Assembly: GCF_040372045.1 (NCBI RefSeq)
Contig: NZ_BAABWH010000002.1
Source: Thalassolituus sp006212115
Lineage (GTDB): Bacteria; Pseudomonadota; Gammaproteobacteria; Pseudomonadales; Oceanobacteraceae
Strand: one strand, 5' to 3'
DNA length: 64,000 bases
The notes under the pieces were generated by a model. The model was given only the letters and a program-made list of their open reading frames with translations, searched no databases and had not been told where the DNA came from. The position numbers were made by a program, and so were the translations under genes. Below are positions 7,408 through 17,042 of this stretch, piece after piece (position 1 is the stretch's first letter; each line of letters starts with the position of its first letter).

Positions 7408-9726
7408 ATGTTCCCAAAATACTCTTTTCGTCTGTCTTCCAAACCTTTAGTTCCACTCACCGTCCTCGCCGCTGCGATTCTGGCCGGAGGCTGTTCTGAC
7501 AATTCCTCTGGCAGCGACAATGAGACAGATGACAACGGTACAACCACCAGCCTCTCAGGGAAGGCCGCCGATGGTTATCTGGCAGGTGCTCGCGTTTGTC
7601 TGGATCTGAATAACAATGCTGCCTGCGACGATGGTGAACCGACAGCAACCACCAGCGCCGGTGGCAGTTACTCCCTGGAAGGCGTCACTCAGGAACAGAT
7701 TGATAACTCACCTCTGGTCGTTGAAATCATCGTTGGTGAGACCATTGATGAGGACAACCCCGGCGTCGCAATTGATAAAACCTACACACTGACTGCACCT
7801 GCTGGCTCTGCCTTCATCAGCCCACTGACCACCATGGTGCAGAATGAAATCAAAGAGAACGGCCTCAGCCCCGACCAAGCCAAAGCAAATATCCAGGCAC
7901 GCCTCGGAACCGACCTCGATCCAACCGATGACTACGTTGCCGGATCTGACGACGGCGATAGTGGCGAGGAGTTCCAACGTCTGCACAAAGTAGCGCAGGT
8001 CACCCGCGCCGTTATGCAGAAGAATATTGAGTTGGTCGAGACGGTTGTCGAAGAGTCAGGTGTATCCAAAGAAGATCTGACGGCACTGATCGTTGAACAG
8101 GTGCTCGCCGCTCTGGATGACATTCAACAGGCGATTGAAGACGCTGGCGACGGTTTTGACGCAGACGGTTTGGCAGGGTCAGATGATCTGCAAGGCACCC
8201 GCCTTGATCCAAGTAAAGTCGAAGAACAACTGGAAGAACGCCGTGATCGTCGAGAAGCAACCGCCGCAAATCTTGCAGCACTGCTCACGGATGGCGACGG
8301 CCTGAACTTCTTCGAGGCCTTCGAAGAAGATGATGGCCTGATGTTTGGCTACGGCAACGTGCAGGCGGATGGCGAAGGCGTCATCTCGATTACACAATAC
8401 GGTTACGACGTTGAAGGTGACAGCTGGGTCGCGATGAGCGAAGAAGGCGATCAGCGTCAGGATTGCTTCCTCGGTAACGGCGGATGGCAATGTGTCTCAG
8501 AGGACGACGAAACAGTCAGCACCGACGGTAACAACGTTCGCATACTGCGTGGCAACCTGAGCTTTGCCGAAGAGATTATTTCTGGCCAGCAGATCGATCT
8601 GACGGATAAGCCACTAGGCGCTTACCTCGACTACCCCTATCAGGCGGTTATTGATCCTCGCGCGCGCTTTACCGCAGGCGCACAGGGTTACCTCCTGACC
8701 TTTACCCGCACTAACGATGTGTTTGAACTCTACAGAGATAACGTCGAATCCGTGAATGATTGCTGGGGTGGCGAAGCCATCGAGGGCAATACGTGGGCAC
8801 CGACCGATACCTGGTGTAACAACGTATTCGTGCACACAGGTGATGGGAACCATGAGACGGACGGTGATGCAGCAACCACACTGGCACAGCTGATCAGTGC
8901 AACCGCGGCAACTAACCCACAATACCGCGCAGACCTCGGTGGTATCGACCTGTACGGCGATCACAGCCAACATATCGTTGAGCTGGTCGAGGGTGGTGTG
9001 GCCAATATCTACCGTCTCGAACGCAGCAGCATGGGCGAGTCCGAAGACCTGATTCCATTTGGATCAACTGAGTGGCGTATTCAGACGATCGAGACGAAGG
9101 AAGTACTGACTATCGATCTGCCCCCCGGTATTGCTGCGCGCGCAGACTATGACATGGGTGCAAAACCGCTTCTTGCTGTGGTCGATGGCTACGTACGAGC
9201 AGGCGAAATGATGCCAGCCGGTGGTCGCAGCGATACCCAATGGGTATTCAATGGAGCAGGACGCGAGCAAATCAAATCAGCATTTGATTACGCGCTGCTG
9301 CAGCCTCTAGCTGAGTGCGAAATCGAGGACAATGAAGACTCCACGCTTAGCGACTTCGCCAATTACGCGAGCGGCTGCAGCACAGTCGACTTTGGCGATG
9401 GCGATGTCGCCGGTAAGTCATTCTTCCTTGGCGATGGCGCCTTCAATTTCACACAAGACGGTAACGGCCGTTATCAGGGCGAAATTGACGACGGCGACTT
9501 TGTATCTCTTGCCTTCACCTGGACCATTAACAACGATGGATACCTCGTACTGAACACCCAACACACAAAAGACGGGGTCACTAAGTATCTGAGGATGACG
9601 GCAGCAAAAATAGAATCCAACGCTCGTCAGATCAGCCTTATTACCTTCGGGCAAGACTCAACAGACAGCAGTACGCTGGATGAAAGTACGGGAGAAGTAA
9701 GCGGAGAGGTCTGGGACATTCGCTAA
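7408..9726 (+). CDS. Large secreted lipoprotein, function unknown
   Basis: A 772-aa protein from ATG 7408, preceded by GAGG six bases upstream; in-frame ATGs at 7291 and 7396 precede it but do not have this spacing and would spoil the signal peptide. The signal ends LAAAILAGG-Cys29, a lipobox. After an acidic low-complexity stretch comes a domain with LSGKAADGYLAGARVCLDLN (NNNAACDDGEP follows), a pattern common in surface lipoproteins of marine gammaproteobacteria. Helical and then beta-rich acidic regions follow; late Cys pairs (CFLGNGGWQC, CEIED...GCSTVD) may form disulfides. No catalytic motif is recognised. Probably outer-membrane anchored. Confidence 0.8.
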   Translation: MFPKYSFRLSSKPLVPLTVLAAAILAGGCSDNSSGSDNETDDNGTTTSLSGKAADGYLAGARVCLDLNNNAACDDGEPTATTSAGGSYSLEGVTQEQIDNSPLVVEIIVGETIDEDNPGVAIDKTYTLTAPAGSAFISPLTTMVQNEIKENGLSPDQAKANIQARLGTDLDPTDDYVAGSDDGDSGEEFQRLHKVAQVTRAVMQKNIELVETVVEESGVSKEDLTALIVEQVLAALDDIQQAIEDAGDGFDADGLAGSDDLQGTRLDPSKVEEQLEERRDRREATAANLAALLTDGDGLNFFEAFEEDDGLMFGYGNVQADGEGVISITQYGYDVEGDSWVAMSEEGDQRQDCFLGNGGWQCVSEDDETVSTDGNNVRILRGNLSFAEEIISGQQIDLTDKPLGAYLDYPYQAVIDPRARFTAGAQGYLLTFTRTNDVFELYRDNVESVNDCWGGEAIEGNTWAPTDTWCNNVFVHTGDGNHETDGDAATTLAQLISATAATNPQYRADLGGIDLYGDHSQHIVELVEGGVANIYRLERSSMGESEDLIPFGSTEWRIQTIETKEVLTIDLPPGIAARADYDMGAKPLLAVVDGYVRAGEMMPAGGRSDTQWVFNGAGREQIKSAFDYALLQPLAECEIEDNEDSTLSDFANYASGCSTVDFGDGDVAGKSFFLGDGAFNFTQDGNGRYQGEIDDGDFVSLAFTWTINNDGYLVLNTQHTKDGVTKYLRMTAAKIESNARQISLITFGQDSTDSSTLDESTGEVSGEVWDIR

Positions 9727-9737
9727 CCCCCGCTAAC

Positions 9738-9768
9738 GAGAAAAGCCCTGCGATGCAGGGCTTTTTTA
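9738..9768. terminator. Bidirectional terminator between lipoprotein gene and rep
   Basis: AAAAGCCCTGCGATGCAGGGCTTTTTT forms a GC-rich stem with an A run on one side and a T run on the other. It serves the convergent genes ending at 9726 and 9786. Confidence 0.88.
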
Positions 9769-9785
9769 TTGCCGGAATGCAGTAA

Positions 9786-11804
9786 TCAGAACAGGTTCAT
9801 CAGACTGTCGAGGGTATCCTGACCGCGCTTTTTAGATTCTTCGGCGGACGTCTCCGATTTCCCTTCCCACTCGATATCATCGGCAGGTAGCTCATCCAGA
9901 AAACGTGAATGAGTCGTGTCGACCGCTTCGCCATATTGGCGTCGTTTGCCAGCGTACGTCAGCGTCAGTGTGCGCTTCGCTCGGGTGATACCCACGTACA
10001 TAAGGCGACGTTCTTCTTCGATGGTGTCGGCCTCAATACTGTTGCGATGCGGCATCAACTCTTCTTCCATCCCCATGATGTAAACATGCGGGAATTCCAG
10101 ACCCTTTGACGCATGCAGTGTCATCAACTGCACCTGATCGTTTTCGTCCTCTTCGCTCTGCTGCTCTAGCATGTCGCGCAGAATCAGCTTACCGACTGCG
10201 TCTTCAATCGTGCACTCGTCGCCCAGCTCGTCCGCTTTATCGATCATTTTCTGAATCTGATCCACCAGGAAGTAGACGTTCTTCATACGCCGCTCTGCCT
10301 GATGTGGCGTGCCCGAGTTCTGGTGCAGATAACCTTCGTAATCGATGTCGTCGATCATCTCTTTGATGGCCGCAACAGGGTCATCTGTGTAGGCGTTGCG
10401 GGTGATACGCTCCAGCCAGTTACCAAAACGACGTAGGCGATCCAATGCTTTCGGCATCAGAACCTGCTCAAGCCCCATTTCGGTGGTGGCCGCAATCATG
10501 CTGATATTACGCATCGCAGCGTATTCGCTGAGCTTCTCAATGGTACTCGGACCAATTTCACGACGTGGCGTGTTCACAACTCGCAAGAACGCGGCGTCAT
10601 CCGTCGGGTTAATCAGCAGGCGCAGGTACGCCATGATGTCTTTAATTTCATTGCGCCCAAAGAACGACTGACCACCACTCAGCTTGCAAGGCACCTGATA
10701 AGCCTGAAGCTTCATTTCGATCATGCGCGACTGGTGATTACCACGATACAGTACGGCAAAGTCACGATAGGTGCCGCCGTAGCGCAGACGTCGCTCGACA
10801 ATCTCGGTGGCGATACGCTCCGATTCCACTTCGTCGTTTTTGCATTTCAGGATTTTGATCGGATCGCCGTAACCCTGATCCGACCAGAGTTTCTTTTCAA
10901 ACTCGTGCGGATTGTTATCAATCACGATATTCGCCGCATTCAGGATCAGACCTGTAGAGCGGTAATTCTGCTCGAGCTTGATCAGTTTCAGCGACGGGAA
11001 ATCTTTCTTAAGAAGCGACAGGTTTTCCGGCCGCGCGCCACGCCATGCGTAGATGGACTGGTCGTCGTCGCCAACCACGGTCAGGCCGTTGCGATGCCCG
11101 ACCAACAGTTTCACCAGTTCGTACTGGGAGGTATTGGTGTCCTGATACTCGTCCACCAGCAAGTAGCGAATCTTCTTCTGCCAACGCGCTAAGACCTCGG
11201 GATGATCACGGAATAACAGAGTCGGCGCCATAATGAGATCGTCGAAGTCGACCGCGTTATAGGCTTTCAACATGCGCTGATACACGCTGTAGGTTTGCGC
11301 AATCAAGACTTCCTGCGGACTGGCAGCCTTGTTAATGGCCTGCTCTGGGGTAATCAGGTCATTTTTCAGATTGGATATTTCGCTCTGAACCATATCCAGC
11401 ATATCGCCGTCGTCACCGTGCTCCCGATGCATCACGTCGCGGATGATGCCTTTGCAGTCATCCTGGTCAAGAATAGAGAAACCCGACTTGTATCCTGCCG
11501 TAGTCAGTTCCTGACGAATGATACCCAGCCCCAGGTTGTGGAACGTCGACACGGTAAGTCCACGCGCGCCGCCACGGCCAGTAAGTTGCATCACCCGCTC
11601 TTTCATTTCCTTTGCCGCTTTATTGGTAAAGGTTACTGCCGCGATGTGATGCGATTTGATGCCACAGGCATCGATCAGATAGGCGATCTTACGGGTAATC
11701 ACACTGGTCTTGCCTGAACCCGCTCCAGCGAGCACCAGCAATGGGCCATCAATGTACTTAGCGGCTTCGCGTTGACGGGGGTTGAGCTGACTTAAATCGA
11801 CCAC
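9786..11804 (-). CDS. rep: ATP-dependent DNA helicase Rep
   Basis: A 672-aa SF1A (UvrD/Rep) 3'-5' helicase that helps forks through protein blocks. Visible motifs are LNPRQREAAKY (Q motif), GAGSGKTSVIT (Walker A), TFTNKAAKEMKER (Ia), VDEYQDTN (Walker B), VGDDDQSIYAWRGA (III), LEQNYRST (IV), TLHASKGLEF (V) and VGITRAKRTLTL (VI). The start is GTG 11804 with AGAGGT upstream. The length matches E. coli Rep (673 aa), and the order of motifs and overall similarity favour Rep over UvrD. Confidence 0.95.
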   Translation of the reverse strand: MVDLSQLNPRQREAAKYIDGPLLVLAGAGSGKTSVITRKIAYLIDACGIKSHHIAAVTFTNKAAKEMKERVMQLTGRGGARGLTVSTFHNLGLGIIRQELTTAGYKSGFSILDQDDCKGIIRDVMHREHGDDGDMLDMVQSEISNLKNDLITPEQAINKAASPQEVLIAQTYSVYQRMLKAYNAVDFDDLIMAPTLLFRDHPEVLARWQKKIRYLLVDEYQDTNTSQYELVKLLVGHRNGLTVVGDDDQSIYAWRGARPENLSLLKKDFPSLKLIKLEQNYRSTGLILNAANIVIDNNPHEFEKKLWSDQGYGDPIKILKCKNDEVESERIATEIVERRLRYGGTYRDFAVLYRGNHQSRMIEMKLQAYQVPCKLSGGQSFFGRNEIKDIMAYLRLLINPTDDAAFLRVVNTPRREIGPSTIEKLSEYAAMRNISMIAATTEMGLEQVLMPKALDRLRRFGNWLERITRNAYTDDPVAAIKEMIDDIDYEGYLHQNSGTPHQAERRMKNVYFLVDQIQKMIDKADELGDECTIEDAVGKLILRDMLEQQSEEDENDQVQLMTLHASKGLEFPHVYIMGMEEELMPHRNSIEADTIEEERRLMYVGITRAKRTLTLTYAGKRRQYGEAVDTTHSRFLDELPADDIEWEGKSETSAEESKKRGQDTLDSLMNLF

Positions 11805-12021
11805 GGACTTACCTCTGAATCAGGCAGCGAATTCTACCAGCAATCCCCCTCAGGTCGACACTCTCATTGGACGACCGCAAACAAAGTCAGGGATGAATAT
11901 TTGCTGCCAACCCACCTTTTGCTCGCACTTATTCAGCCAAGGATTCGCGAAACCGCGCACCGTCTTCTATATGTCATAGAACGCGAATATTTGGGGTCAC
12001 CGCTTCAGGAAAAGCCAGATA

Positions 12022-13632
12022 ATGGACAACACCAACACAATGCTATTGGCCTTGGGTACCGACGCCCCTGTGCCAGAGTTTTTGACAGACTGGCTGCGTC
12101 AGGAAGCACCGCACCTGAATCTGAGTTTGCGCAGCGGCATGCTCGACGCCTTTGTGCCGATTCCGGATGGGCATATGGTGGTGATTACCGTTCCACACGG
12201 TGATCCGGCACAGCGCGACCGCGTACAGGAAGTGACCGTACATACCCCAACACTGCTGATTGGTTTCTCTGATGAACGCCCCTTCTACCCAGATGCCTGT
12301 GTCTGGATTGATGCCGACCATCTCACTCCGCATACGCTCCGGCATGGACTGAGTGAACTGGAGGCTTGCGTTGCCGGGCAGCTGCGCCCCTTACTTGCCC
12401 GTCAGAACTGGATGCTGCAATGCCGCAGCCTGTTGGAACGTACAAAGGACCTGCACCTGCAGCTTATCAGTTGTCGATGGCGGCCCGCCGCCTCTGGCGA
12501 TTCCGCCGAGATACGCCTTGATACCCAGCAGTCTTTTGAGCATCAGCTGCGAGCCTGCGCTCCGGCAGACGCCCTGATCGGCAAGCTACTTGATGATCAG
12601 TTTGTGATTGTCAGTCAGGACCAACATCATTTATCGAAAAAATGGCTGAAGTCACATGAAGACGACAACAGCTTCCTGTGGACATCTTTTCTGAGTGCTC
12701 CGGTCGCTCTGCACTCCTACGATGATCTTGGTGAGGCCCTGCAGCACTGCGTGCGGGAAATAGAGCGCAGTCGCATGATGTACAGTCGCATCGGTGCCCG
12801 CTCGCTCACGCCAGACGAGTCACTGGTGGTAAAAGACCTGATACGGGCACTCAGAAATCAGGAGTTCTATCTTGAGTTTCAGCCCCAATTCGATAGCCAC
12901 ACAGGCTGTATGGTGGGGGCTGAGGCGCTTCTCAGGTGGTTACACCCGGAGCTTGGGATTGTGCCTCCCACCGCCTTTATCCGCGACGCTGAAATGGCAG
13001 GTCTGATACGCACACTCGGAAATTGGGCATTGCGTGAGACTTTGGCCACCTGGAAGCTGCTGAGTGATCGGGACATCAGTATCCGCATGGCCGTCAACGT
13101 CTCGTTTCCAGAGGTCGCTGATCCAGATTATGCAGATAAAGTTCTGGATCTGTTGGAGGAGATGGGGGTTCCCGCTGCCAGCCTCGAGCTTGAACTGACC
13201 GAAACCGCAATGATGCTGGACGCCAGTGTATCCTTGCACAACCTGAACCGCCTGAAACTGGCCGGAGTGCATATCGTCCTGGACGACTTTGGTACCGGTT
13301 TCTCGTCACTCTCTCACCTGAATGACCTTCCCATTACGGGCATCAAATTAGACCGCGCCTTCGTTACGCCGCTGAGTCGTGAAGACGAAGATTCCGCACA
13401 GCGCCACATAGTTGCTACCATGCTCGATCTCTCGAAACGCTTAAAACTGGAAACAACAGCTGAGGGAATTGAAGATCAGGCCTGCCTGGAAGTCATACAT
13501 GCGCTTGGCTGCGACCGGATTCAGGGGTATTTCTACGCAGAGCCCATGTCGGTTAATAGTCTTATTGACCGGGCCTGTGTTCAGGAGACCGTTTTGGTGG
13601 ACTACGCGTCTGGCCAGCAAAGCCTGTTCTGA
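12022..13632 (+). CDS. EAL-domain c-di-GMP phosphodiesterase with unknown N-terminal half
   Basis: A 536-aa protein. The C-terminal ~250 residues form an EAL domain that hydrolyses c-di-GMP to pGpG. It has an intact EALLRW, the metal/catalytic motifs NVSFPEV, ELELTETAMM, DDFGTGFSSL, a Lys in GIKLDRAF, and TAEGIED. The N-terminal ~265 residues resemble no domain I recognise and have no transmembrane segment or GGDEF domain, so they may be a new cytosolic sensor. AGGA lies 11 bases before the ATG. It is transcribed alone, convergent with a small membrane protein gene. Confidence 0.9.
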   Translation: MDNTNTMLLALGTDAPVPEFLTDWLRQEAPHLNLSLRSGMLDAFVPIPDGHMVVITVPHGDPAQRDRVQEVTVHTPTLLIGFSDERPFYPDACVWIDADHLTPHTLRHGLSELEACVAGQLRPLLARQNWMLQCRSLLERTKDLHLQLISCRWRPAASGDSAEIRLDTQQSFEHQLRACAPADALIGKLLDDQFVIVSQDQHHLSKKWLKSHEDDNSFLWTSFLSAPVALHSYDDLGEALQHCVREIERSRMMYSRIGARSLTPDESLVVKDLIRALRNQEFYLEFQPQFDSHTGCMVGAEALLRWLHPELGIVPPTAFIRDAEMAGLIRTLGNWALRETLATWKLLSDRDISIRMAVNVSFPEVADPDYADKVLDLLEEMGVPAASLELELTETAMMLDASVSLHNLNRLKLAGVHIVLDDFGTGFSSLSHLNDLPITGIKLDRAFVTPLSREDEDSAQRHIVATMLDLSKRLKLETTAEGIEDQACLEVIHALGCDRIQGYFYAEPMSVNSLIDRACVQETVLVDYASGQQSLF

Positions 13633-13663
13633 AACGGATCGCAGGCAATAAAACTACGTCTTT

Positions 13664-13810
13664 CTATTTTGTGGTACTGGATGACGGCATGTCTTTCGGG
13701 CCAAAGAACGCCTCACCGTCAAATGGGCTTGGGGTATTGACATGGTAGTAAGCCATCCCACCCACGAAAACCACAATCACCGCTAAAAAGATTACCAACT
13801 GCTTATTCAC
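13664..13810 (-). CDS. Small single-pass membrane protein (48 aa)
   Basis: A short frame starting at GTG 13810 with a good AAGGAG ribosome binding site, reading MNKQLVIFLAVIVVFVGGMA then YYHVNTPSPFDGEAFFGPKD and ending SSSTTK. It has one hydrophobic helix (residues ~5-21) and a short polar tail, probably periplasmic. I do not recognise a family. The strong ribosome binding site, the coherent membrane-protein composition and a position in an otherwise empty gap between converging genes support a real gene. Confidence 0.65.
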   Translation of the reverse strand: MNKQLVIFLAVIVVFVGGMAYYHVNTPSPFDGEAFFGPKDMPSSSTTK

Positions 13811-13901
13811 CCTGCTCTCCTTCTGAACAACGTCCTTGTTCAGTCTGGCAGCTAAGTGCAGTTTCGCAAGGTAACGGCTGGTTGGGCGTCGAATGTAAAA
13901 A

Positions 13902-13933
13902 CGGAAAAGTGAGGCCTAAGCCTCACTTTTTAC
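13902..13933 (-). terminator. Terminator of the DUF4397 lipoprotein gene
   Basis: AAAAGTGAGGCCTAAGCCTCACTTTTT is a strong stem-loop flanked by A and T runs, 40 bases beyond the stop at 13973. It separates that gene from the small membrane protein gene further left. Confidence 0.85.
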
Positions 13934-13972
13934 TGATTCACTCTTTATTGATTTACTTAGCCGTCACCGGCA

Positions 13973-15301
13973 TCACCGACGCTGATCAGTCAGCTTAATC
14001 GCCTCAGGACCGCTTTTGCCCACGACCACAATGGTATGCAAATCACCCGCCGCGACAGCGGTCGCATCAAGGCCCGTGACCAGATCTGGAGTCGTGGTCC
14101 CCGTTGCTGTCATATCAATCTCGTAAGTCTCTGGCGCACGCTCGATATAATCCGTGTCATCCCCTTGGGAGAAACCCTGGAAGGTAAAATCCTCTTCTGC
14201 GCTCGGATTTTCAATGTCTTCGTAGGCCCCTGTGTAAATCAGTACCTGAGCGTTCGCCGCATTCGTGTCTGTCGAGGCATGGATCAGACGAACGTATCCA
14301 AGTTCTGCGTCTTCCGCTACTCGCTGATCCGTCACAAATATCAATCGCGCATTGTCGGTATCATCCGAACTGCCGCTCGCCACCACAGTATAAGATTCGC
14401 CACGCTCCAGATTGAGGGCACTGGACGCGAGGGTTGTGTCATCGCTCAGCGCAACGTTCGCCGCCGTCACAGAAACAGGCAACGAGCCCGCAGGGACAAC
14501 CAGATAGCCGGTCTCGTCTTTGTAACTGACGTCCTCAAGGTACAACTCGGCGTTGGTGTAAATGTCGACATCCTGAGAATCCAGCGCGTGAACGATACGC
14601 AGTTCACTGGTGTTGTCGAGTACGGTGGTCGCGGAAGGGCCTGCCCATACCAGCAGAGACACAGGAGAACGGCCTTTTTCACTGTTAACCGCAACAATTA
14701 GTGCGTCTTCAGCGACATTTACTGATCCTGAATCGTAGATGACATCGGTTGATCCATCGGCGGTCAGGCGTACCTGATAGTTGCCTTCGGCAACATCATT
14801 AAGGACCTGATCGTTCAGATAGCTCAGTGCATCCACGGATGCAGACGCACCCAGTTCGGCGTCGACGTCCGTCACATAAACATCCACATTAACCGATGAA
14901 GCACCCGGCGCGGCATGCAACACACGCACATCAACATCGTTGTCAGTCACAGTGTCTGTTTCTTCGATAATGGCAATATCGAGCGAGGCAACTTCATTTA
15001 CCGCAACCGCAGCATAATAAGTGTCAGAGCTCAGACTCTCCGCCAGCGAGGCTGCTACCGTGTCGGTGCCTGCTACACGCAGTTCAATATTGGCATTGCC
15101 ATCTGACACCTTCATGTAGCCGGTGCCATCCTGATATGCCACGTCACTCAATTGCAGTTCACCGTTTACGTAAACATCCACTGCTGGGGCATCAGGGGAG
15201 GCATGCAGGATTCGCACGTACGCGTCACTGTCATCATCGGCACCGCACGCAACAAGGCCAGCAATACTGGCAGCCAACGTCAGTTTTTTGAGCAGGCTCA
15301 T
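13973..15301 (-). CDS. DUF4397-repeat surface lipoprotein
   Basis: A 442-aa lipoprotein from ATG 15301, which has GGAG six bases upstream; a longer in-frame start at 15340 would add 13 residues before the signal peptide. The signal MSLLKKLTLAASIAGLVAC ends in a lipobox. Four copies of the DUF4397 pattern are visible: AYVRILHASPDAPAVDVYVN, VRVLHAAPGASSVNVDVYV, LRIVHALDSQDVDIYT and GYVRLIHASTDTNAANAQVL. Such beta-sandwich repeats are common in secreted bacterial proteins of unknown role. It lies 57 bases downstream of comM on the same strand but has its own ribosome binding site and terminator. Confidence 0.88.
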   Translation of the reverse strand: MSLLKKLTLAASIAGLVACGADDDSDAYVRILHASPDAPAVDVYVNGELQLSDVAYQDGTGYMKVSDGNANIELRVAGTDTVAASLAESLSSDTYYAAVAVNEVASLDIAIIEETDTVTDNDVDVRVLHAAPGASSVNVDVYVTDVDAELGASASVDALSYLNDQVLNDVAEGNYQVRLTADGSTDVIYDSGSVNVAEDALIVAVNSEKGRSPVSLLVWAGPSATTVLDNTSELRIVHALDSQDVDIYTNAELYLEDVSYKDETGYLVVPAGSLPVSVTAANVALSDDTTLASSALNLERGESYTVVASGSSDDTDNARLIFVTDQRVAEDAELGYVRLIHASTDTNAANAQVLIYTGAYEDIENPSAEEDFTFQGFSQGDDTDYIERAPETYEIDMTATGTTTPDLVTGLDATAVAAGDLHTIVVVGKSGPEAIKLTDQRR

Positions 15302-15358
15302 AGAGTTCTCCGGATAATTATTATTCTTCAACCCCAGCACTATACCAAACTCAATGCA

Positions 15359-16873
15359 TCAGGCCATCCGATACCTGTCGAGAGCCCGAAAACCAATGGC
15401 TTCCATTAAGTGCGATCGTTCAATGCGTTCAGCGGCGGCCAGATCTGCGACTGTCCGCGCAATCGTCAGTAAACGATGGTAGGACCGGGCGGAGAGATTC
15501 AGTCGCGCAATCGTGTCCAGCAGCCACGCCTGATCAGACTCACGTAGTTGGCACACATCATCACGCTGCTGCCCGGTTAAACGAGCATTGGCGCAGCCCT
15601 GCCTGGCCAGCTGGCGCTGCCGGGCAGCAACCACACGCTCGCGCACTGTCTCGCTGTTTTCCGAGGGCGGCGCCTGTTGCAGTAGTTGCGGTGAGACAGG
15701 AGGGACATCCACATGCAGATCGATCCGGTCCAGCAAGGGCCCAGATGTCTGTCCCTGATAACGACGAATCTGATCCGGTGTGCATTGGCAGCGCCCGGAT
15801 GGGTCCCCGTAGTAGCCACAGGGGCAGGGGTTCATAGCAGCGATTAACTGAAACCGTGCCGGGTACGTCACCGACCGGTTGGCCCGGCTGATCACAATCT
15901 CTCCGCTCTCAAGAGGTTCACGCAATACATCCAGCACCTTGCGACTGTATTCCGGTAACTCGTCAAGAAACAGCACGCCACCATGGGCAAGGGAGATCTC
16001 TCCCGGCTTTGGATTTCCACCACCCCCAACCAATGCCACACCGGAGGACGTATGATGCGGCGCCCGGAAGGGGCGGTGTCCCCAACGGCTCTGCCAATCT
16101 CCGCTGTGATGACTGATCGAAGCAACCGACGCTGCGACCAGAGCTTCGTCATTATTCATTGGCGGTAAGATACCGGGTAAGCGCGACGCCAGCATGGTCT
16201 TTCCGGTACCGGGCGGCCCGATGAAAAGTAGATTGTGTTGTCCGGCTGCTGATATCTCGAGTGCCCGGCGCGCACCCGCCTGCCCTTTGACATCAGCAAG
16301 ATTATTCGCAGAACTGACCTGCCTAGGGGGAGCGTCCTCTGCGATAACAGCATCCAATTGCTGGTTGCCGTGCAACCAAGCACACACTTGCGACAAAGAA
16401 GCCGCCTGAAGAATATTCCCTTCCTGACACAGTGCCGCCTCTGCAGCGTTCCCCTCGGGAACAACAAGAGTTTTACCAGCATGAGCCGCCCGTAACGCGG
16501 TTGGCAAAATACCCGACACCGGTCGCAACTCACCCGACAGCGTCAACTCGCCCACAAACTCGAGGTCGCTCAACCTGTCTTTGGGAATTTGCTCAGACGA
16601 CGCGAGGATACCGAGCGCAATCGCCAGATCGTAGCGACCACCCTCCTTGGGCAAATCCGCTGGAGCAAGGTTGATAGTGATCCGCTTCGCCGGAAACTCA
16701 TAATGACTGTTAAGGATGGCGCTACGGACACGATCTTTCGACTCTTTCACCGCGGTCTCTGGCAAGCCAACCAGACTTAATGAGGGCAGGCCTCCGGACA
16801 GATGCACTTCAACCTGAACCAACGGAGATTCGATACCAACCTGAGCACGGGTGTAAACTGTAGAGAGTGACAT
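15359..16873 (-). CDS. comM: YifB/ComM-family Mg chelatase-like AAA+ ATPase
   Basis: A 504-aa protein starting at ATG 16873 after AAGGAGG. The N-terminal Lon-protease-like domain begins MSLSTVYTRAQVGIESPLVQ; GLPETAVKESKDRVRSA follows. The AAA+ core has Walker A GPPGTGKTMLAS and Walker B GVLFLDELPE. A Cys cluster (NPCPCGYYGD...CQC) and a C-terminal Mg_chelatase_C helical domain are present. In Vibrio and Acinetobacter ComM is a branch-migration helicase that extends heteroduplex during natural transformation, which is established for the family; competence in this organism is inference. Confidence 0.95.
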   Translation of the reverse strand: MSLSTVYTRAQVGIESPLVQVEVHLSGGLPSLSLVGLPETAVKESKDRVRSAILNSHYEFPAKRITINLAPADLPKEGGRYDLAIALGILASSEQIPKDRLSDLEFVGELTLSGELRPVSGILPTALRAAHAGKTLVVPEGNAAEAALCQEGNILQAASLSQVCAWLHGNQQLDAVIAEDAPPRQVSSANNLADVKGQAGARRALEISAAGQHNLLFIGPPGTGKTMLASRLPGILPPMNNDEALVAASVASISHHSGDWQSRWGHRPFRAPHHTSSGVALVGGGGNPKPGEISLAHGGVLFLDELPEYSRKVLDVLREPLESGEIVISRANRSVTYPARFQLIAAMNPCPCGYYGDPSGRCQCTPDQIRRYQGQTSGPLLDRIDLHVDVPPVSPQLLQQAPPSENSETVRERVVAARQRQLARQGCANARLTGQQRDDVCQLRESDQAWLLDTIARLNLSARSYHRLLTIARTVADLAAAERIERSHLMEAIGFRALDRYRMA

Positions 16874-17042
16874 CTGGCCTCCTTGCCTGAATATCTGGCT
16901 AGACTATAGGAGACGCTCTTGGTGAACCATACGAAGAAAGGCTGACACCTTGTGGGCCACTCACGTATGCTCTGCATCCAGTGGAAGGTTTCTTCCGTAT
17001 TTAAGAAGTCACATCGGATGAATACATAGAGCAGGAGCTACC

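Noticed and set aside
9060..9560. Frames overlapping the large lipoprotein gene
   Set aside because: They are shadows in other frames without ribosome binding sites or domain motifs.
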